Made by a program: the position numbers and the translations under genes | Part shown: positions 10,921-23,213 of the stretch, piece after piece | How positions within the stretch are numbered: the first letter of the stretch is position 1 | Layout of the letters: each line of letters begins with the position of its first letter | Notes under the pieces: model-generated | Seen by the model: only the letters and a program-made list of their open reading frames with translations | Told to the model about the DNA's origin: nothing | The model's database searches: none | NCBI RefSeq assembly: GCF_048544455.1 | Contig: NC_133537.1 | Coordinates: 308,363,738 to 308,427,737 of the forward strand | Length of the DNA: 64,000 bases | Origin: Silene latifolia | Taxonomy: Eukaryota > Streptophyta > Magnoliopsida > Caryophyllales > Caryophyllaceae | Direction: 5' to 3'

Positions 10921-12018
10921 TGCTTGAAGTCGGGTTTTTGGCGGCCTTTCAACAAGAAAACCCCGAACCGAGTCAATATTTAAAAGTAAGAGCCCCTGCA
11001 CACTTAAGGACACGACACCAACTTGACTCAAGCAAAGACTCGACTTAAGACTGATTAACCAAAAGGTTCGACTCACGGTTGGATTTAGACCTCGATTCAT
11101 TTTAGACTCGACAAGAGGACATGACTCAAGCTGTCATAGCTCGATTCTAAACTGGACTTGGTGTGACTAAACCCGTGATTGGACTAACATAGCCCATAGG
11201 TTTAAGTGAAACGCCCTAAATGGCCTAGCTTGGACGTTTCTGTGGACTATCCTAGACCAATTGGTCGACCTACATGACTCGAATCCCAAGAGGTGAGCTT
11301 GGGTGACCCAACAGGGTCGTGTTCTAGATACTCGGGGCAAAACACGCCTAGCCTAACACGGCCAGGGCCCGAACACGACTCGACGCATTTCATGCTTGGT
11401 TAAGGTTCGAGAAATATTTTGGATTGAATTTGAAAAAAACGAATGATCGATTTGAAAATGAGATTTGAAATGGGCAGCATGCCGGCTATAAAAGCTTATT
11501 TTGGGCCGAAAAATCTAGTCCTACTTGGGCAGCATTTCGCGTTTTTAAAACCATGCTATTTTGAAAGTAAGTTGTTCAAAAGTTCGGTTTTGAAATCGAT
11601 ACGGAAAATTTGAAAAGACTCGGGAAATTCATTTCGCACATTGTCATTCTCATGTTATAAGGATGTATGCTCCTAGACATCTCTAAGTCTCGGCAAGTCT
11701 TCTACAAGAAGGTCTATGCCCTCCATCCTTTTTGGGTCTTATAGAGCAAGGGCCTTTAGGTAGAGTACCTAGAAGAGCATCCCCACCACCAAGAACCACG
11801 ACGAGGCGGAGTGGAATCAAGCAATGTGCGAGTTCCTGGCATAGTGGGACGTCGCCCCCCACGCATCACAAAGAAACGCTGGGACGGCCCGGGAAAGTCC
11901 TTAAGGGTTTATGCATGAATCGTAGCACTATGAGTAATGTTTTACTTTCCAATACTTTCTTTTCAAGTTTCACCTCGGAGGAAAAGACCCTAGAAACAAA
12001 GTGTAACTAGTCCTCTTT
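10921..12018 (-). other. Element B leader between primer site and gag
   Basis: About 1.1 kb without credible coding content. The upstream-extended open frame to 11100 lacks gag features. Compositionally similar to the 0.8-kb leader of element C. Confidence 0.6.
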
Positions 12019-12036
12019 TCCCCAGCGGAGTCGCCA
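12019..12036 (-). other. Element B tRNA primer-binding site
   Basis: On the minus strand TGGCGACTCCGCTGGGGA follows the 5' LTR end TCCACA with three bases between. Element C has TGGTGACTTCGCTGGGGA in the same position. This is the primer-site type of Tat/Ogre elements, reported as complementary to a tRNA-Arg; I assign the tRNA from memory. Confidence 0.75.
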
Positions 12037-12039
12037 AAC

Positions 12040-15000
12040 TGTGGACAAGGCCCTCGGGAACTACGTCCGCGGGATCCACACTAGGCATAATTGACTCGAG
12101 GTTCTTTCGAATCGAATTAAGACAAATTAGAGTCGCCACCAAGTTTTTTGGGAACTTGGAACGGTTCAAGTCAACTTTACACCTTTCGTCGAAAAGCATA
12201 AAGCCAATCGACTACGAGTGATTAAAGATAAAGACTTGTACCCTATATCACTCGATTTGAATGACTCTCGTAATCCAATGGTATTTAGACGGATCCACAA
12301 ACCATAGATCTTGAGTAAGGGGTGAGGGTACGTGTTAGGAAGCCCATAAGGACACCTAACCCCGCCCGTCGATAACGGCCTCTACTAAGTCAAGTATTGG
12401 ATTTCAAACAAGGTCATAGCTACTACGATATATGATATGCAAACATCGTTTTTAAAACCCTAACATGTGAAGTTTCTATGTCGATTTAGATGCAACTAAA
12501 CTAACTTTGTCAAAGTTGTAATTTAGCATGTGGGTTGATTGATCTAACAACATATAAACGAAACAAACAAGGCTTGATGGGAATGGGGGAGCCGTTGGGA
12601 TCTACCCTATTACAACCCAGGCATTTCATGCCGACACAACGAGAAATTAAAGATACAACTCGATCTAAAATACAACGCTATACACAAAACCACACACGAC
12701 ACACTACACGGCCAACTCGGCCTAGGGAAACGTGCACAAGGGGGGTGGCCCACGGCTTACATGACTCACGGCCTTGGGTCACTCCTCGTAATGCGTGCTT
12801 TCACTTAATCTTATCGAATTAGACATAGGGCCACACACCAAAGCATGTATTATCATAAATCGGGCAATGTCGCTTTAAACAACATGCGATTTACTACGCT
12901 TTTACACGAATTGGAGCACAACCATCTAACCAAATGAGACTAAGGTTTTTTGAAGAAGTTTTGACTCGATGAAATTAGAACAAACTTGAAAGTTACAACT
13001 CGATGGACAAATTATAAATTACAAGCAACGAAACAACAAAGAACAATTGGTACAAAAAAACGAAGCAAGAAGGACAAAGAAATCGGCCAACCTCACGGCC
13101 AACCACGGCCATCCTAGTTCCTAGGTCAAGTTCATTAGTTAGATCAAATGATTGCGAAACGAGTTAGGAGACGAGGTAGAAAACAAGTTAAAAATGACGT
13201 TGATCGATCAAGAAAATATCGCGCGAGCATGCATTCTACACGGCCTAAAGGGGTCGAAATAGGTCATGAAGCTACAAGATTAACGCTACTCATCGAGTGT
13301 TAATAGGAAGGTGCTAATCACGCACTCCTATGCTAGCGAGAAATTAAGTGAAAAGAGAGATGCGTTCAATTAGGTTATAGATTTGTTAATCGATTTTTAA
13401 AGCTATGTCGATGCCACCTAACATGTCTAATTAGGTTATTTAATCGATCTAAAGTCGTCTAAGTGAATCATATGTTAACAAACAGGGGTCAAACTAACAT
13501 GCGACGGGTCCTAGGGTAGGTCGAATTGGGCGAAACAAACGAGGGATCAAAAGCGAGGAACGAAGTTAGAAATCGTTTTATTAATGCCCTACCTTGAACA
13601 TGAGGATATGTAAATGAGACGGGGTGTACGACCGACCGATGTGGCGGATTTCTTTCCCATCTCAAGTCAACGCGGGTGTTCGTGGTGGTACTTTAACTCA
13701 TACTCGGACTAAACTAGTTTCATAGTTAATGATATTAAACGATAAACAAAACGATAAACAATAAAAAAAACAAACATAAAAAGAACGAAATAAAAAGGGA
13801 GAAGAGGAGGATTTTATGTACCCTCAACCTACATGTATCGTTGACACCGTCTTGGGTCATAATCGATCGTAGATTTTATCTCGAGAGGCCGTCGTCGACG
13901 AAGGAACAAAGCAACAAACACGTTTTTTGCAAATCTGGACAGCAACTTTCAAACTGCAATTTCTCACTCGTTTCATGGTGAAAATTAGATTTAAAAGATG
14001 TTTTAAAAACTAGAAAGAGAGGAGAACAAAGATCTTAAAACAATCCCTGCTCGTTTTGAATTATTGGGCACGAAAAACGAGCACAAACAGAACTGGACAG
14101 ACAGGAAAAGCCGCGAAAACAGAGTGTATGACACTCTGTTTTTCGAGGGGATTCGTGTACTCTCATGGGCAATTTGGCTCGTAAATCTTTGTCTAAGATG
14201 TAGATGGATATTGTGTGGTTAATTAGGAACAAGAAACTCGAATTTTGATGGAGGTTTGAGGTTGAACGAAGGGTTCCCAAGAGGACAAACAAACTGATTC
14301 TCAGTTTTGTATGTCGGTTTTGTCGAGGGTTTTTGAGAGACAATTAGGGTTTGTTTCTGGAGTTTAAAGCTTGTAAGTGACGGTATTATGTATGGAGAAC
14401 TTAGAGGAATGAATGTATGGTGGAGAGGAGGTATTTATAAGGAGTTTCGAAGGGTAGAAGTAGGGCAACAAGCAGTCGGGCCTGTTTCGCATAGCTGCTG
14501 TCCATCAGCTATTTCGTGAGGTTTTTAGGGTTTGTATGGGGGTTTGCTTGATGGTTAATCTAAGGTAATATGGGTAGGATACTAGGGTATGGTGTAGGGT
14601 TAATCGGCACGGGTTTAAGTGGTGTTTGGAGCGGGTTTGGGGCTGTTTAGTGGACTCGGGTTGAAGGGTGAGGGACTGGTTTGTGCTGCTGTTTGGGGCT
14701 CGAAAATAAGGAGGTATGGACGTGAGTTTGCATGGTATTAGGGCCTGGTTATGAGGGTGAGTGATGGGTTGGGTTATGGGTCAAGAATTGGTTCGAGTTT
14801 GCTTCGTAAATCGTGCCCAAATCAAGTTGAAAACGAGCTCAAAATCGCGTATAAAATCGTCGTAAAAAACGAGTTCTTCAAATACGATTTATAAACGATA
14901 TAAATTGATTTTTAAAATCAATTAATTAAAGAATGATTTTTCAAATCAAATATCTATTTTATTTTCAATAAAATAAAATTATGAAAATAAATTCAAATTA

Positions 15001-15207
15001 AAACAATAAAATGAATTCACTTTAAAAAACATTAATTTAAATATCATTTAAATTAATAAAATACTTTAAATCGACAACGCTCATTCTACATCGTAAAACG
15101 AGCCCAAATAATGACAATGACAACTAAAGAATACATGTGTCCTATCATCATCGGGTGTTTGTCGGGTTCTCTATAAATTCCAATATCGACGGATACGGGT
15201 ATCTACA
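12040..15207 (-). repeat. Element B 5' LTR (right copy, promoter copy)
   Basis: 3168 bp, nearly identical to 3461-6574. A minus-strand TATA box TATAAATA lies at 14432-14439. It carries about 85 bp near 15048-15132 that the other LTR lacks. High similarity of the two LTRs indicates an insertion younger than the copia host. Confidence 0.92.
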
Positions 15208-15212
15208 CTATC

Positions 15213-16025
15213 TATTTGACTAAACAGTTAGTCAATGTGATGATGAGACGATTATTTAATACAATTAAATAATATTAGCTGAGACGAATTAACTGTTAAT
15301 TCGTAAATTGAATATAAACTGTTATATTTAATTAATGTATATAATGTTAGCTTAAACGAATTAAGATGTTAATTCGTAATTAAACGCAATCGATTATATT
15401 TAATTAGCAAATTATAAATATGCGATATTTATAGTTGAAGTATATTTTATACGAGATTGTACTAATAAATTATTACAGACCGGTATTAATAAATCGACTA
15501 CAAGCTGTTGTGTGTGGACTTATTAAATACGTGACGAAATAAATGACAATTGTTAAAAATATACGCATTTTATACAATGTGAAACCAAACTAAAATAAGG
15601 AGATTTCTCTCCTTATTTGGTAGTACACGGTTTGAGAAATAAAAAGAAGAAAAAAAATATCTTCCTATTGGTCTCCTTTTTCGGTTATATTAGGAGATAA
15701 AGGAGGATCATTTTTATTCATTCATTTTTTCCAACAACTCTCATCAAAAACCCTAAATATCATTTAGAAAATTAGGGTTCCTTTTCAAGCAAAAAAGGGA
15801 TCTCATTCTAGCAAATTGAGAGGCATTTCTCGGAGCATCTTGGGTGCAACAATTAGGAGAATATCGATTTCGATATTGTTCGTAGGCCAAATTTGCTAGG
15901 ACCAAAGGTTGATTCTTAATCTCTTCTCTTTTGTTTATGTAAATTCGTTTATGACTAGTTTTTCATAATCATAATTTCGTTATAATCCGAAAATTTATAG
16001 AGGAAGTATACCGATATTTCCTACA
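15213..16025 (+). repeat. Copia 5' LTR, second part
   Basis: Continues the interrupted LTR to the terminal TTTCCTACA. Matches 42431-43243. Contains a poly(A) signal-like and T-rich region, and ends directly before the primer site. Confidence 0.93.
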
Positions 16026-16027
16026 AG

Positions 16028-16040
16028 TGGTATCAGAGCC
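16028..16040 (+). other. Copia primer-binding site (initiator tRNA-Met)
   Basis: TGGTATCAGAGCC, two bases after the LTR end. This is the standard plant copia primer site complementary to the 3' end of initiator tRNA-Met. Confidence 0.93.
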
Positions 16041-18025
16041 AAGGCCACGAAATTATTTTATATGATTTTCATAAATGGATTTAAACAAAAAAGTTTGAAG
16101 AATCGAAAAATATGTTTCGGCCGAGAGAAACTTTTTTTGCCGTGAGATTTTTTTGCCGAAATGTTTTTTTGATTTTTGTTGTTCTTGTTTCCATTTTGAT
16201 TTATTCATATTGTTGTTTTAATAAGTTAAGATGATAATATGATAAATTTGTAGTTGTTTTGATTTAATGAGAATTAAATTAAAATGTAAATGGAAATTGG
16301 TTTAATGATGATTATTTGTTTTTGCTATTTAGTTTTGGCATACATGAGATTAAATTGTTGTTTAAGGATTATGATTCATTAATTTAAATGTTGATGATTA
16401 TGCCAATCTTGTTCTAATAGCAACTATAAACGAATTTGTTCATCTAAATGTTTTTTTTTCGATAAGAAAAAAAGGGGGCTGTTTTCGTTTTTTTTAATTC
16501 AGCCGAGAGAAAGGAAAAAAAATCTGTTTTTTTTTTGGTTTTTAGGGCATCTGCCACAAGATATAAAAAAAAATATCTGTTTTTTTTTTGGCATTTGCCG
16601 AGAGCTTTAAAAAAAAAAACGGTTTCTTGTTTTTTTTTGCTAAATGCCGAGAATAAAAAAAACTATTTTCTGTTTTTTTTATTTATGCCGAGAGCAAAAT
16701 AAAATTTTTGTTTTGGCCAATATTGATTATACATTATTATCTATAATGTATAATAATTGTTGTGAAAAGGTTCACAAATTAAAGATACCTAATTATTTTA
16801 AAGAGGTTTAAAATAATGTTGGATTAATTCATATTACAAGATTAATATGTATTAAAATTAAAATTATTGTGAGTAATTGAGGAATTGTCACATAATTTGA
16901 TCATTTAAATAGGTGGTTTGGATAAATTACTCTACATAATTAAGGAATTATGTCTTGAATGTTTAATTTATAGTTGATGCATTTTTATTTAGTTGAATGT
17001 TTTGTTGAATGGTTTATTTACGTATTTTTGCAATCGGTTGTAATTTGTAATACCTAGTGTGGCCTTAGTTAATTATGTTTTCGTAATGATGGAAACATAA
17101 TTTTTATGTAATTTTGAGATCTCGTATCTCCGTTTGGTTTTCTTTTATATTATGGTTTTGAAATTAGAATGTAAATAAGTTCTTTTTGTAATTTTTAAAT
17201 TGTAATTTTGAGAAGACTAAAGATGGAGATTGGATTGTCATTCCCGCTACATGGACCAAGATGGAATATCAAGACAAGCTTCTAGGGTCCTAGGAAGGAT
17301 TCCAAAGTTGTATTTATGTTCATTTTGGTAGATAGGCCACACTAGGACTTTGCTTTTGTTTTCCATTCTTATTGCTTTTCTTCACATGATAGTTAGTGCA
17401 TCATTTTCCGCCTAAACCAAACCACCTACTAAAATGCATGAAAATTGACTCATATAGTTTGGATGTTAGTTTTCATAGACATACATGTCACACAATTTTA
17501 AGCCATCACCTTAGTTTATTCATTCTAGCATGCTAGATATTAGTTCACTTAAAATGAATTAAAATAAAGCTGATGGGATCTTCCTCTAAAACTGAAATTG
17601 AGACTAGTCTTTATAAGGGCAAACAACTATGAATCCTTTCTTCGTCGGTAGGCATATAGGACCTTACTCTCCATATGACCCCTTCTACGTTGGGTAAGTA
17701 GTTTGTGTTGACTTAGTTTACCTCAATATTATAATCCGAAGAGTTTCTCGTGATTATGATGGACTATAGATAGAATTTACAGAAATTTATCGACCAAGAA
17801 TTCTAAAAGTAGAATTAGCCAAAAGGTTGGCGTATCAATTTACAGATAATTGAGTTTTGGGATCATTTATATAATTCTTGAGGGAGGTCAAATGTATAAA
17901 TGCTTGAGTCTTCGTGTTATAACAGTATTGCATTAGACTTAAATCATAACGATGAGTATGCTTATTATATCTTTTTCCTTTTCGCAGTGTAGAATTCGTT
18001 TATATTGATAATACTGTTACAACAA
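16041..18025 (+). other. Copia leader (untranslated, about 2 kb)
   Basis: AT-rich sequence without genes. 16110-16700 has repeated GCCGAGAG motifs interrupted by runs of A or T. Near 17789-17816 lies TATCGACCAAGAATTCTAAA continuing into a short hairpin TTCTA-AAAG-TAGAA, also present in the leader of element D (61326-61353). Confidence 0.7.
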
Positions 18026-18998
18026 ATGGCTGGAAATAACGAAATCCCTATGCCAAGTGCCACACTTGGACGCGAGTCCTGACTAAAAGCTTTCATGGAC
18101 CACATGAATCAGTTCACACGACTGAAGAATGACGGGTCCAACTTTGCGGACTGGGAGGCATCATTACGGAATTCTGCCATTGCCGAGGGTAAGCTCAAGT
18201 ACTTAACTGAGCCAATACCGCCAAACCCAGGCCCCAATGCAAGAGCTAACGAGTCAATTGCTTATAGTGACTTCGTTATGGAAGCGGGTGCGATAAAGAA
18301 CGTACTCATTTTTGCAATGGAAACCAATTTGCAAAGACGCTTCATTGCCCAAGGTGCAAACAAGATTTTCACCACGCTCACTAATGAATTCTCAAAAGCA
18401 CCGAGAATCGTTACTTATGAGCATACCTGTCGCTTCTTTGATGCGAAACTCCATAAGGGCCAACCGGTTAGCCCACACATTCTTAACATCATTGAGAATG
18501 TCGAGAAGCTGGAGGCACTTGATTGCAAAATCAGTGAGAGCATAGTCATTGACCGTATGCTTCATTTACTTCATGATGGTTTTGCCCTCTTTAGGGCAAA
18601 TTACTACATGAATGACATGAAGAAAAGTCCTCATGAGCTACACTCACTTCTCGTACAGACCGAGAAGGATATGAAATTGAGTGGGAGCATGAAGCAAGAT
18701 GTTCTCATGATTTCCACCAAGGATAAGGGTAAGGGCAAAGCTCATGGCAACCTAACTGTAGGAAAGCCAAAGTTTAAAAAGTCAGGAAACGGTAAGAGTG
18801 GGCCTGGTGAGACTAGTGGCTCACTAGGCAAGGCAAAGAGCAATGACGGTAACATTGAATGCCACCATTGTCACAAGACTGGACATTGGAGGAGGAACTG
18901 TCCCGTGTACCGTGAGGACATAAAAGCAGGTCGCGTCACTCCTGTTGGTATGTCATCTTATATTCATATGATTGAGATTAACCATGCAAGTTTCTGAA
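18026..18998 (+). pseudogene. Copia gag with zinc knuckle, two in-frame stops
   Basis: The likely original start is ATG 18026 (MAGNNEIPMPSATLGRES); an in-frame TGA follows at 18080-18082 and the frame then stays open from ATG 18095 to a TGA at 18996-18998. The protein has the copia gag fold region (NFADWEASLRN, LIFAMETNLQRRF) and a canonical CX2CX4HX4C knuckle (CHHCHKTGHWRRNC) about 30 residues before the end. The frame continues past the last stop straight into the protease, so that TGA is a lesion rather than the true end. Element D gag (61592-62488) is a recognisable homologue. Confidence 0.9.
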
Positions 18999-19363
18999 CT
19001 TGGGTACTTGATACTGGTTGTGGTTCTCATCTGTGTAATCATTTGCAGGGCCTAAGAAACATCAAACCCCTCGCAAAGGGTGATGTGGACCTGAGAGTTG
19101 GGAATGGAGCACGAGTCTTTGCAGTCTCAATGGGAACATACGTAATCCACTCCTAGTGGTTTTGAGTTATATTTATATAACTGTTACTATGTACCCAGTT
19201 TATCTAAGAACATTATTTCTGTTTCCGTACTTGATAAAGACGGCTTTTCATTTTCAATAAAGGATAATAGCTGTATTTTCTCTTTCAATGAAATGGTTTA
19301 TGGCAAAGCAGTTTCCATGAATGGAATTTATATCTTAGATCAAACCACATATATATTACATGT
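18999..19363 (+). pseudogene. Copia protease, 5' part before element C insertion
   Basis: In frame with gag: WVLDTGCGSHLC at about 19005-19040, with DTG as the catalytic aspartic protease motif, then LRVGNGARVFAV. An in-frame TAG at about 19156 interrupts it. The frame is cut at 19363 by element C; the target duplication CATGT is at 19359-19363 and 38709-38713 and the frame resumes at 38714. Confidence 0.85.
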
Positions 19364-19784
19364 TGTAGATACCTCATTTCTGCACCTCCCGCAAACCACC
19401 TGGTGATGATTGGGCCGCGTGTTTGGTACGCGGAACGATTTGTAACAGTTCGTAAGTTTATCATCAAGTGATTGCTCAAACACTGATGTCTACCTCTTAG
19501 TTGTCATCTACGCGCCGATACGGTCGTTTTGACAGTAATTAGAGTACATTTGGAGTCCGGGCCTAAAACCGTCTTCATTTTCTGATAACCGCTAAATCCC
19601 GAGTCAGAATGTTCTGGAATGTTCCGGATATTTCTATTCCATATTTTATAAATCTTTCACAATCTTTTATTCTTTGGTAAACAATTTCCCGTAATATCCA
19701 TACAAAATATTAAGGAAAATAAGATTATCCCGTCATTCCATAAACCAAACACGGAAATCTTTCTTCCGCAGGAGGAAACCACTT

Positions 19785-19852
19785 GGGAACAGACGGAGCA
19801 GGTGCTGCGCCTCTTCCAAGAGAGGCAGTGACTGCTGCGCCTCTTCCCAGGT
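19785..19852. repeat. Palindrome region 1 of element C LTR
   Basis: Two consecutive copies of an imperfect palindrome: left arm like GGAACAGACGCAGCA, two spacer bases, right arm TGCTGCGCCTCTTCC. The second copy here is AGAGGCAGTGACTGCTGCG. It sits about 90 bp upstream of the TATA box. The 3' LTR has the same at 36783-36850. Confidence 0.85.
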
Positions 19853-19943
19853 CCTTTTCTGCATATTTTTCGTATCTTTTTCATATGTTTTCGAGATTCA
19901 CTTCCAAAGTTTCTCCGAAAACCCTATTCCTCTGTGTGATTAG

Positions 19944-19952
19944 TATAAATAG
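19944..19952 (+). promoter_or_regulatory. TATA box of the element C 5' LTR promoter
   Basis: TATAAATAG, followed by GAGCCTTCGCTCC and a pyrimidine-rich stretch where transcription would be expected to begin. The same box is at 36941-36949 in the 3' LTR. Assignment is by consensus and position. Confidence 0.7.
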
Positions 19953-20396
19953 GAGCCTTCGCTCCTCATATTTCTCACGCGAGTGTCCGCCCTTCTCTTC
20001 TCCCTTTGCATTCTAGACCATGTTCTTACTTTTCGGCGTCTACGTGCTTGAACATTCGACCACGTAAGCTCGGATCCTTCTGAGTACCAGCCTCGTTTGC
20101 ATGACCGACCAATTTGACCAACTCCACAATCAATCAACTTAATTAATCTTAGTCTTTTTCCTCTTACGAGGGCACTTTCGTTACATTCGAGTCGAGCATC
20201 ACTAATCATAAACTTAGTTCATCTCGTTTCGTCAAACATGTAAGTCTGAGGGTATAAATCTCTCTTTTATTTATTGTTATTTACTTTTTGTATCATTAAT
20301 ATAAGGTTTATATCGAAAATACTTGTTAAAACCGATTTCTAAAACCGTGCTTTAAAACTCTTTTTACGGATTACCAGAAGACAAACCGTCGAGAAA

Positions 20397-21001
20397 GGAC
20401 GCAGCAACTGCTGCGCCTCTTCGAAGGGACGCAGCACCTGCTGCGCCTCTTCGTGAGGCTGTCGCAGTTCCTGCTTCCTTTCTTCTTCCTTCGTCCTCTG
20501 TAAATTCGTTTGCTTTAATTTGTTTTCGTTTGTTCTTCAATTCTTTGACGTACAATCACAATAATTTCACATGTATATTATTTAACATCATTAATACGTT
20601 AATTCATCATTAAATTCGACTTAAATTCCTTATAATCCAATATTTGCGGGTTTTCGTCATTAAACTCAATCCGGGTTGTAGAGATTCAATTCGTTCATAT
20701 TGAGTTTGTGGAATTCGATCTTTGATATATTTCCACCTGTTAATTATCAATCTTTCATCCATGTAAATATTTCGTTTGCATCCGTCTCATCCATGTTTAT
20801 TGCTTTTATGACCCTTAATCATATGTAAATAATCTATTAATCACTTCCATCCGAGTAAATAATATTAATCAATCCTTAAAATTCACCAACGAACATTAAC
20901 GATTTGCAGTTCCGGCTTCACAGCCAGAACTCACCCTTGGAACAGACGCAGCAACTGCTGCGCCTCTTCCAAAGGGCGCAGTCCTGCTGCGCATGTTCCA
21001 G
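20397..21001. repeat. Palindrome regions 2 and 3 of element C LTR
   Basis: Region 2 (20397-20458) and region 3 (20938-21001) each hold two tandem copies of the same motif in different states of decay, for example GACGCAGCAACTGCTGCGCC. Both lie downstream of the TATA box, so they would be in transcribed sequence. The surrounding LTR is A/T-rich, which makes these islands stand out. Equivalents in the 3' LTR: 37393-37450 and 37934-37998. Confidence 0.8.
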
Positions 21002-21716
21002 GTTGATTTCTCCCTCTGAACTCCCTTTCTGCCTTGACCTAGTTTAATTAGTCTACGTATAATTAACTATTAACCGTATTATCACCTACTGATTTGTTCG
21101 TTGATTTATTCCTTTATTCGTTTTCTCAAATTATCCGTTTTAGGAGTATTTTTGACATAAATCAATTGAACCCGATGTAATTATTGTAATTTTCATTGAA
21201 ATTTTCTTTTATTGTATTTCTTTTATCATTGTATTTTGTATCATTTGTATGTTTTTCACATGTAATTGAACCTGAATCCCAACTTCGATCCAATTGTTTG
21301 ATAAACTAATTGTTCACCGACTTAGTCTAATATTCACATGTTAGGATTAAAACTTGGATGTTGCATTGCATGCATATAATTGACGATACATCAAGTACGA
21401 ATAACTTCCTTAATAATTAGTAGAGGCCGCTATCGAAGCGGGCGGGATTAGGTGTTCGATCAAAAGAGCTTCCTAATACGTACCCTCACCCCTTACTCCA
21501 GATCTCTGTGAACATCCGTGTTCATTGGCATCCACGAGAGTCATTCTAGACATAGAATGCTAAGGGTAACGAGTTCTTGGTGTTCATGTCTCTACTTTGT
21601 GTCTTGACATGACACGAGGTATTCGAACGGTTCCAATTTCCCATATAAATTGGTGGCGACTCCACAAATGCAAACGCTTGTTTCCCAAGCGCCCCCGTGG
21701 CCCCATGTCCACAGTT

Positions 21717-21734
21717 TGGTGACTTCGCTGGGGA
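21717..21734 (+). other. Element C tRNA primer-binding site
   Basis: TGGTGACTTCGCTGGGGA, three bases after the 5' LTR. It differs at two positions from the site in element B. The probable primer is the tRNA-Arg used by Tat/Ogre elements (from memory). Confidence 0.75.
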
Positions 21735-22506
21735 TAATACACTTACGTGTAGCCAAAAGGTCGAAACTTGAACAAGGTTAGGGAATAGTTTGTACAAGAC
21801 AATTATCGGTTTTCATAACTCGGTCTTCCTAGACCGTTTATTCGGCCTTCCTAGGCCCAACCCAACCCATTCGACCAATCGTCCCGTCTAAACGGTCCTA
21901 ATTCTTATTTGGGCCTAAGGATGGATAGCGATTGACATCATCCATACCATGATGCTTACTCTTGTTGGTATCAAGGACCTTCACTACTTGAGGAAATGGA
22001 CTAGGAATCGGCCTTACTCTTATTTGGTACGAGCCTCTCCACAGACTTCGGGTTTGATTGTTCGGTATGGCAACCCACCCTTTATACCAAAACCCTTTTA
22101 AATGCACTCAGCATCCCGTTATAATGCTTGTATAAATGTTTGTACCTTACGTGATCACCATTTCTAAACAAAACCATGACGATTTTTGTAAAGTCAAAAC
22201 CCCTTTTAAAGTGTAAATCTCGAAAAAGGCCCATCATTAACGCAAAACCAAGTCGAAACTCTGTCCATTTGTCGAGTCAAAATTCGGGCCCAAGCCCATT
22301 TCAAAAACCTCACTTCGAGTCCACTCCTACAACTACACTATAATTGACTAGGACACACATTTTCAAACTTGGTCTTTTCTTCAAAAGCTCACTGACACAA
22401 GTGGCACACACCCACTTCACGAGTCAAAACTTTTCTTTCTTAGTAAGTGTGCTAGAATGGTCGATCGTGTTTTGATTCGTCGTCGGTCTCTTATCCAGTT
22501 TCCAAG
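21735..22506 (+). other. Element C leader
   Basis: About 0.8 kb between primer site and gag without credible coding sequence. Confidence 0.6.
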
Positions 22507-23212
22507 ATGCCTGAAACAAGCGACGCGAACTTCAATCAACTCCAAGATAGTAATGATCGGATCCTAGCCGCGCTGGCTCAAATCCAAGTTACTCAAGACC
22601 AAGTGCATGATCGCCTTGACACCATCGAGGGTCGGATCTATACCGTAGAAACGAGGATTCCTCCTCGAGAAAGTGAAGTCGTTGATGACTTCGTGAACGA
22701 CTTTAGGGACGACAACCCTCCCATGGGTGTGACTGCAGCTGAAAAACGACTCCAATACTTAGAAGAGCAATTGATGTACCTTAAAGGGGATGACATTTAT
22801 AGGGAGAATAATCGCAAGTATGAGGCCGTAAATTCCAAGTTGCCAACCAACATCAACATGACGGATATCCCTAAATTCAAGGGGCATGAGAACCCTTTGA
22901 ACCATATCCGTGCCTTCAAGGATTACATGTCTATCAAAGGCATCAAACCCGAGATGTTCTTAAGGATCTTTCCTTCATCTCTTGACACCATCCCAAAGCA
23001 ATGGTTCTACTCTCTAGAACATAAGAAGATCGTTACTTGGGAAGATGCCGCGATCGAGTTTGCTAAGCAATATGCGGTAATGCTGAGATCCAAGTTAACA
23101 TGCGCACTCTAGAGGTTCTTACCCAAAATGACAAAGAAGGTTTCACCGACTTCCTAAGTAGGTGAAGGAAGACTAGTACCCAACTAGTTGAACGCCCGGA
23201 TGAGGCTACCCT
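22507..23212 (+). pseudogene. Element C gag, N-terminal part, with frameshift and stop
   Basis: Starts at ATG 22507 (MPETSDANFNQLQ). The first 60 residues look like a coiled coil, followed by the gag core (DIPKFKGHENPLNHIRAF, QWFYSLEHKKI). A one-base loss near 23080 throws the frame into a stop at 23110; gag continues in another frame, where a TGA at about 23163 replaces the Trp of the FLSRW motif. Element B keeps this Trp (FLARW). The gene is therefore inactivated at two sites before the next open frame begins at 23214. Confidence 0.88.
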
Positions 23213-23213
23213 T

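Larger units (their letters stand above)
3461..15207 (-). mobile_element. Element B: gypsy retrotransposon with gag but no pol (TR-GAG type)
   Basis: An 11.7-kb element inserted in the copia 5' LTR in the opposite orientation, with 5-bp target duplication CTATC (3456-3460, 15208-15212). The two LTRs are about 3.1 kb, begin TGTAGATACC and end TTGTCCACA on the minus strand. Internal order on the minus strand is tRNA primer site, about 1.1-kb leader, gag, about 2.9 kb of non-coding sequence with tandem repeats, polypurine tract. No protease, RT, RNase H or integrase homology is visible, so it would depend on proteins from an autonomous relative. Its gag, primer site and polypurine tract resemble those of element C, which places it in the Tat/Ogre/Retand group. 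Confidence 0.9.
19364..21713 (+). repeat. Element C 5' LTR
   Basis: 2350 bp, TGTAGATACC to GTCCACA, close match to 36364-38708 (2345 bp) with scattered substitutions and small indels. It contains the promoter (TATA box 19944-19952) and three copies of the GCAGCA/TGCTGC palindrome region at 19785-19852, 20397-20458 and 20938-21001. Confidence 0.95.

Noticed and set aside
19657..20209. Arg/Lys-rich minus-strand ORFs in the element C LTR, repeated at 36654-37206
   Set aside because: They are present in both LTRs on the strand opposite to transcription and have no recognisable domain.
21717..21734. tRNA-like sequence
   Set aside because: It is only the 18-base primer-binding site; no cloverleaf surrounds it. 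No tRNA or rRNA gene was found in the window.
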